Below are positions 63,364-64,000 of a DNA stretch of 64,000 bases, piece by piece (position 1 is the first letter of the stretch; each line of letters opens with the position of its first letter). The position numbers and the translations under genes are program-made. The notes under the pieces are model-generated. The model saw only the letters and a list, made by a program, of their open reading frames with translations. It did not search any database and was not told the origin of the DNA. The DNA comes from Pseudogymnoascus destructans (taxonomy: Eukaryota > Ascomycota > Leotiomycetes > Thelebolales > Thelebolaceae), in NCBI RefSeq assembly GCF_001641265.1, contig NW_020167539.1:735480-799479 (forward strand), written 5' to 3'.

Positions 63364-63684
63364 ATGCCAAAGACATCACGTCGACCAAGACGCATTGCTA
63401 AGGGTGCAGTGCAAGCCCACAGCCAAGAGGATTACAACTACGGAAACTCCCAGCTACAGAATGCTCGGAATTCTGGGTCTCAATACCCATATGGATTAGG
63501 CCACCTCCTTCCACGCGACTCAAATAGTCCAGGGTTGTCCCAAAGCCAGCATTCTCCAGACTCGGTTGTTCAAGGAGCCCCGTTGACATCAATGAATTCA
63601 CCTACCTTGCAGTTACTACAACACGATACACCCAATACAACTAGCCCCTCAATGTCTCAAACTGAGCGTGTCCAGGGGGGTTAA
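63364..63684 (+). CDS. Divergent Ser/Gln-rich protein, first part
   Basis: From ATG 63364: MPKTSRRPRRIAKGAVQAHS, then a Ser/Gln/Pro/Asn-rich low-complexity chain (PRDSNSPGLSQSQHSPDSVV) up to TAA at 63684, directly after a run of six G. The basic start and disordered remainder are seen; no family is recognised. It is divergent from the transposase-like gene (310 bp between starts), with ACATGT motifs at 63218 and 63318 in the shared promoter. See the next entry for its probable continuation. Confidence 0.55.
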   Translation: MPKTSRRPRRIAKGAVQAHSQEDYNYGNSQLQNARNSGSQYPYGLGHLLPRDSNSPGLSQSQHSPDSVVQGAPLTSMNSPTLQLLQHDTPNTTSPSMSQTERVQGG

Positions 63685-64000
63685 TGAATGCGGCCTCCTC
63701 TCAACTCCCTACCCAGCCAGATACTACGCTATCCTTTGAGAATGGTCATTTGGACCTGACTCAACAGCTTCGGTCGAACAACAACTGTCGAAACACTGTT
63801 GCATCTACGCTTCAACAGAGTAGTAGAAGTAGTAATTCTACTGGATCTACCAACTCATTACTAGCCTGTCGACCTACTGCAAAGCATACTAAGCAATACA
63901 CCCACAGTTCCCATAATAGCACTATGGGACCGTTTCAACGGTCAGCTAGCCAGACGAAGCTCTTTGACAACAATGCGTGGAAACAAATCAGGAAGAAGTT
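63684..64000 (+). CDS. Probable continuation of the divergent gene, runs off the window
   Basis: A frame open from 63684 (MNAASSQLPTQPDTTLSFEN) to the window's last base keeps the same Ser/Gln/Asn-rich composition and ends SQTKLFDNNAWKQIRKKF. A one-base indel in the G6 run at 63675-63680 would join it to the preceding frame. The function is unknown. A DNA-binding partner of the transposase (as TnpA is for TnpD in En/Spm) is only a guess from position. Confidence 0.5.
   Translation, partial: MNAASSQLPTQPDTTLSFENGHLDLTQQLRSNNNCRNTVASTLQQSSRSSNSTGSTNSLLACRPTAKHTKQYTHSSHNSTMGPFQRSASQTKLFDNNAWKQIRKK

Larger units (their letters stand above)
53361..64000. mobile_element. Putative large CACTA-like DNA transposon, right end outside the window
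   Basis: Grouped because (i) a Tnp2-like transposase pseudogene and an SNF2-like gene lie in tandem on the minus strand, with a divergent frame beyond; (ii) a palindromic motif centred on ACATGT recurs across all of it (13 times from 54037 to 63323); and (iii) the left 500 bp recur in diverged form at 2174-2660, away from these genes, which suggests a mobile end. The left boundary is estimated at about 53361-53370 from that comparison. I cannot see both terminal repeats, so the element itself is inferred. Confidence 0.5.

Overview
This window is repeat-rich chromosomal DNA of a filamentous ascomycete fungus (Pezizomycotina-like). The evidence is short introns of about 46-65 nt with GT...AG ends and CTAAC/CTGAC-type branch sites, tRNA genes with introns, host proteins of fungal type (HMG-CoA reductase, a fungal hexose transporter, the Tos1 cell-wall protein, a Pof7/Hrt3-type F-box protein), and transposons typical of such genomes (Fot/pogo, Tad-like LINE, chromovirus, copia). 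I cannot name the species.

Layout. 1-15.7 kb is a transposon graveyard: two decayed Fot/pogo copies (81-2171 and 3002-4078), a piece related to the large element at the right edge (2174-2660), a solo-LTR-like repeat called LTR-F here (4079-5002), and a broken Tad-like LINE (about 5.1-11.9 kb) split by a spliced C2H2 zinc-finger gene and by another LTR-F. Two nearly complete Fot/pogo elements then abut head to head on one shared TA (11911-13810 and 13813-15672). 16.4-19.0 kb is a host island with a GNAT acetyltransferase and an F-box protein in convergent orientation. 19.3-31.7 kb holds a deletion-derivative pogo element and then an 11-kb nest: a pogo element interrupted by LTR-F, which is interrupted by a second LTR-F and by a complete, young chromovirus (22814-30581). 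The chromovirus carries a spliced antisense gene in its 3' region.

32.8-44.3 kb is the main host island: HMG-CoA reductase, tRNA-Ala, a hexose transporter with an unusual 24-bp-phased promoter array, the Tos1-like cell-wall protein and tRNA-Phe, separated by minisatellites. 44.5-53.4 kb is again mobile: a third Fot/pogo sibling with a real intron, LTR-F copies, solo LTRs, and a broken copia element on the minus strand. 53.4-64 kb looks like part of one large DNA transposon. It has a broken CACTA/Tnp2-like transposase, a five-exon SNF2-type helicase on the same strand and a divergent open frame that runs off the window. A palindromic motif centred on ACATGT recurs 13 times across it, including once in every SNF2 intron.

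The most promising observations are (i) the large transposon pairing a transposase-like gene with an SNF2 helicase and carrying a repeated motif, (ii) the antisense spliced Cys-rich gene inside the chromovirus, (iii) direct repeats 17 bp apart in the terminal inverted repeats of three sibling pogo elements, and (iv) a set of near-perfect long palindromes at element junctions.
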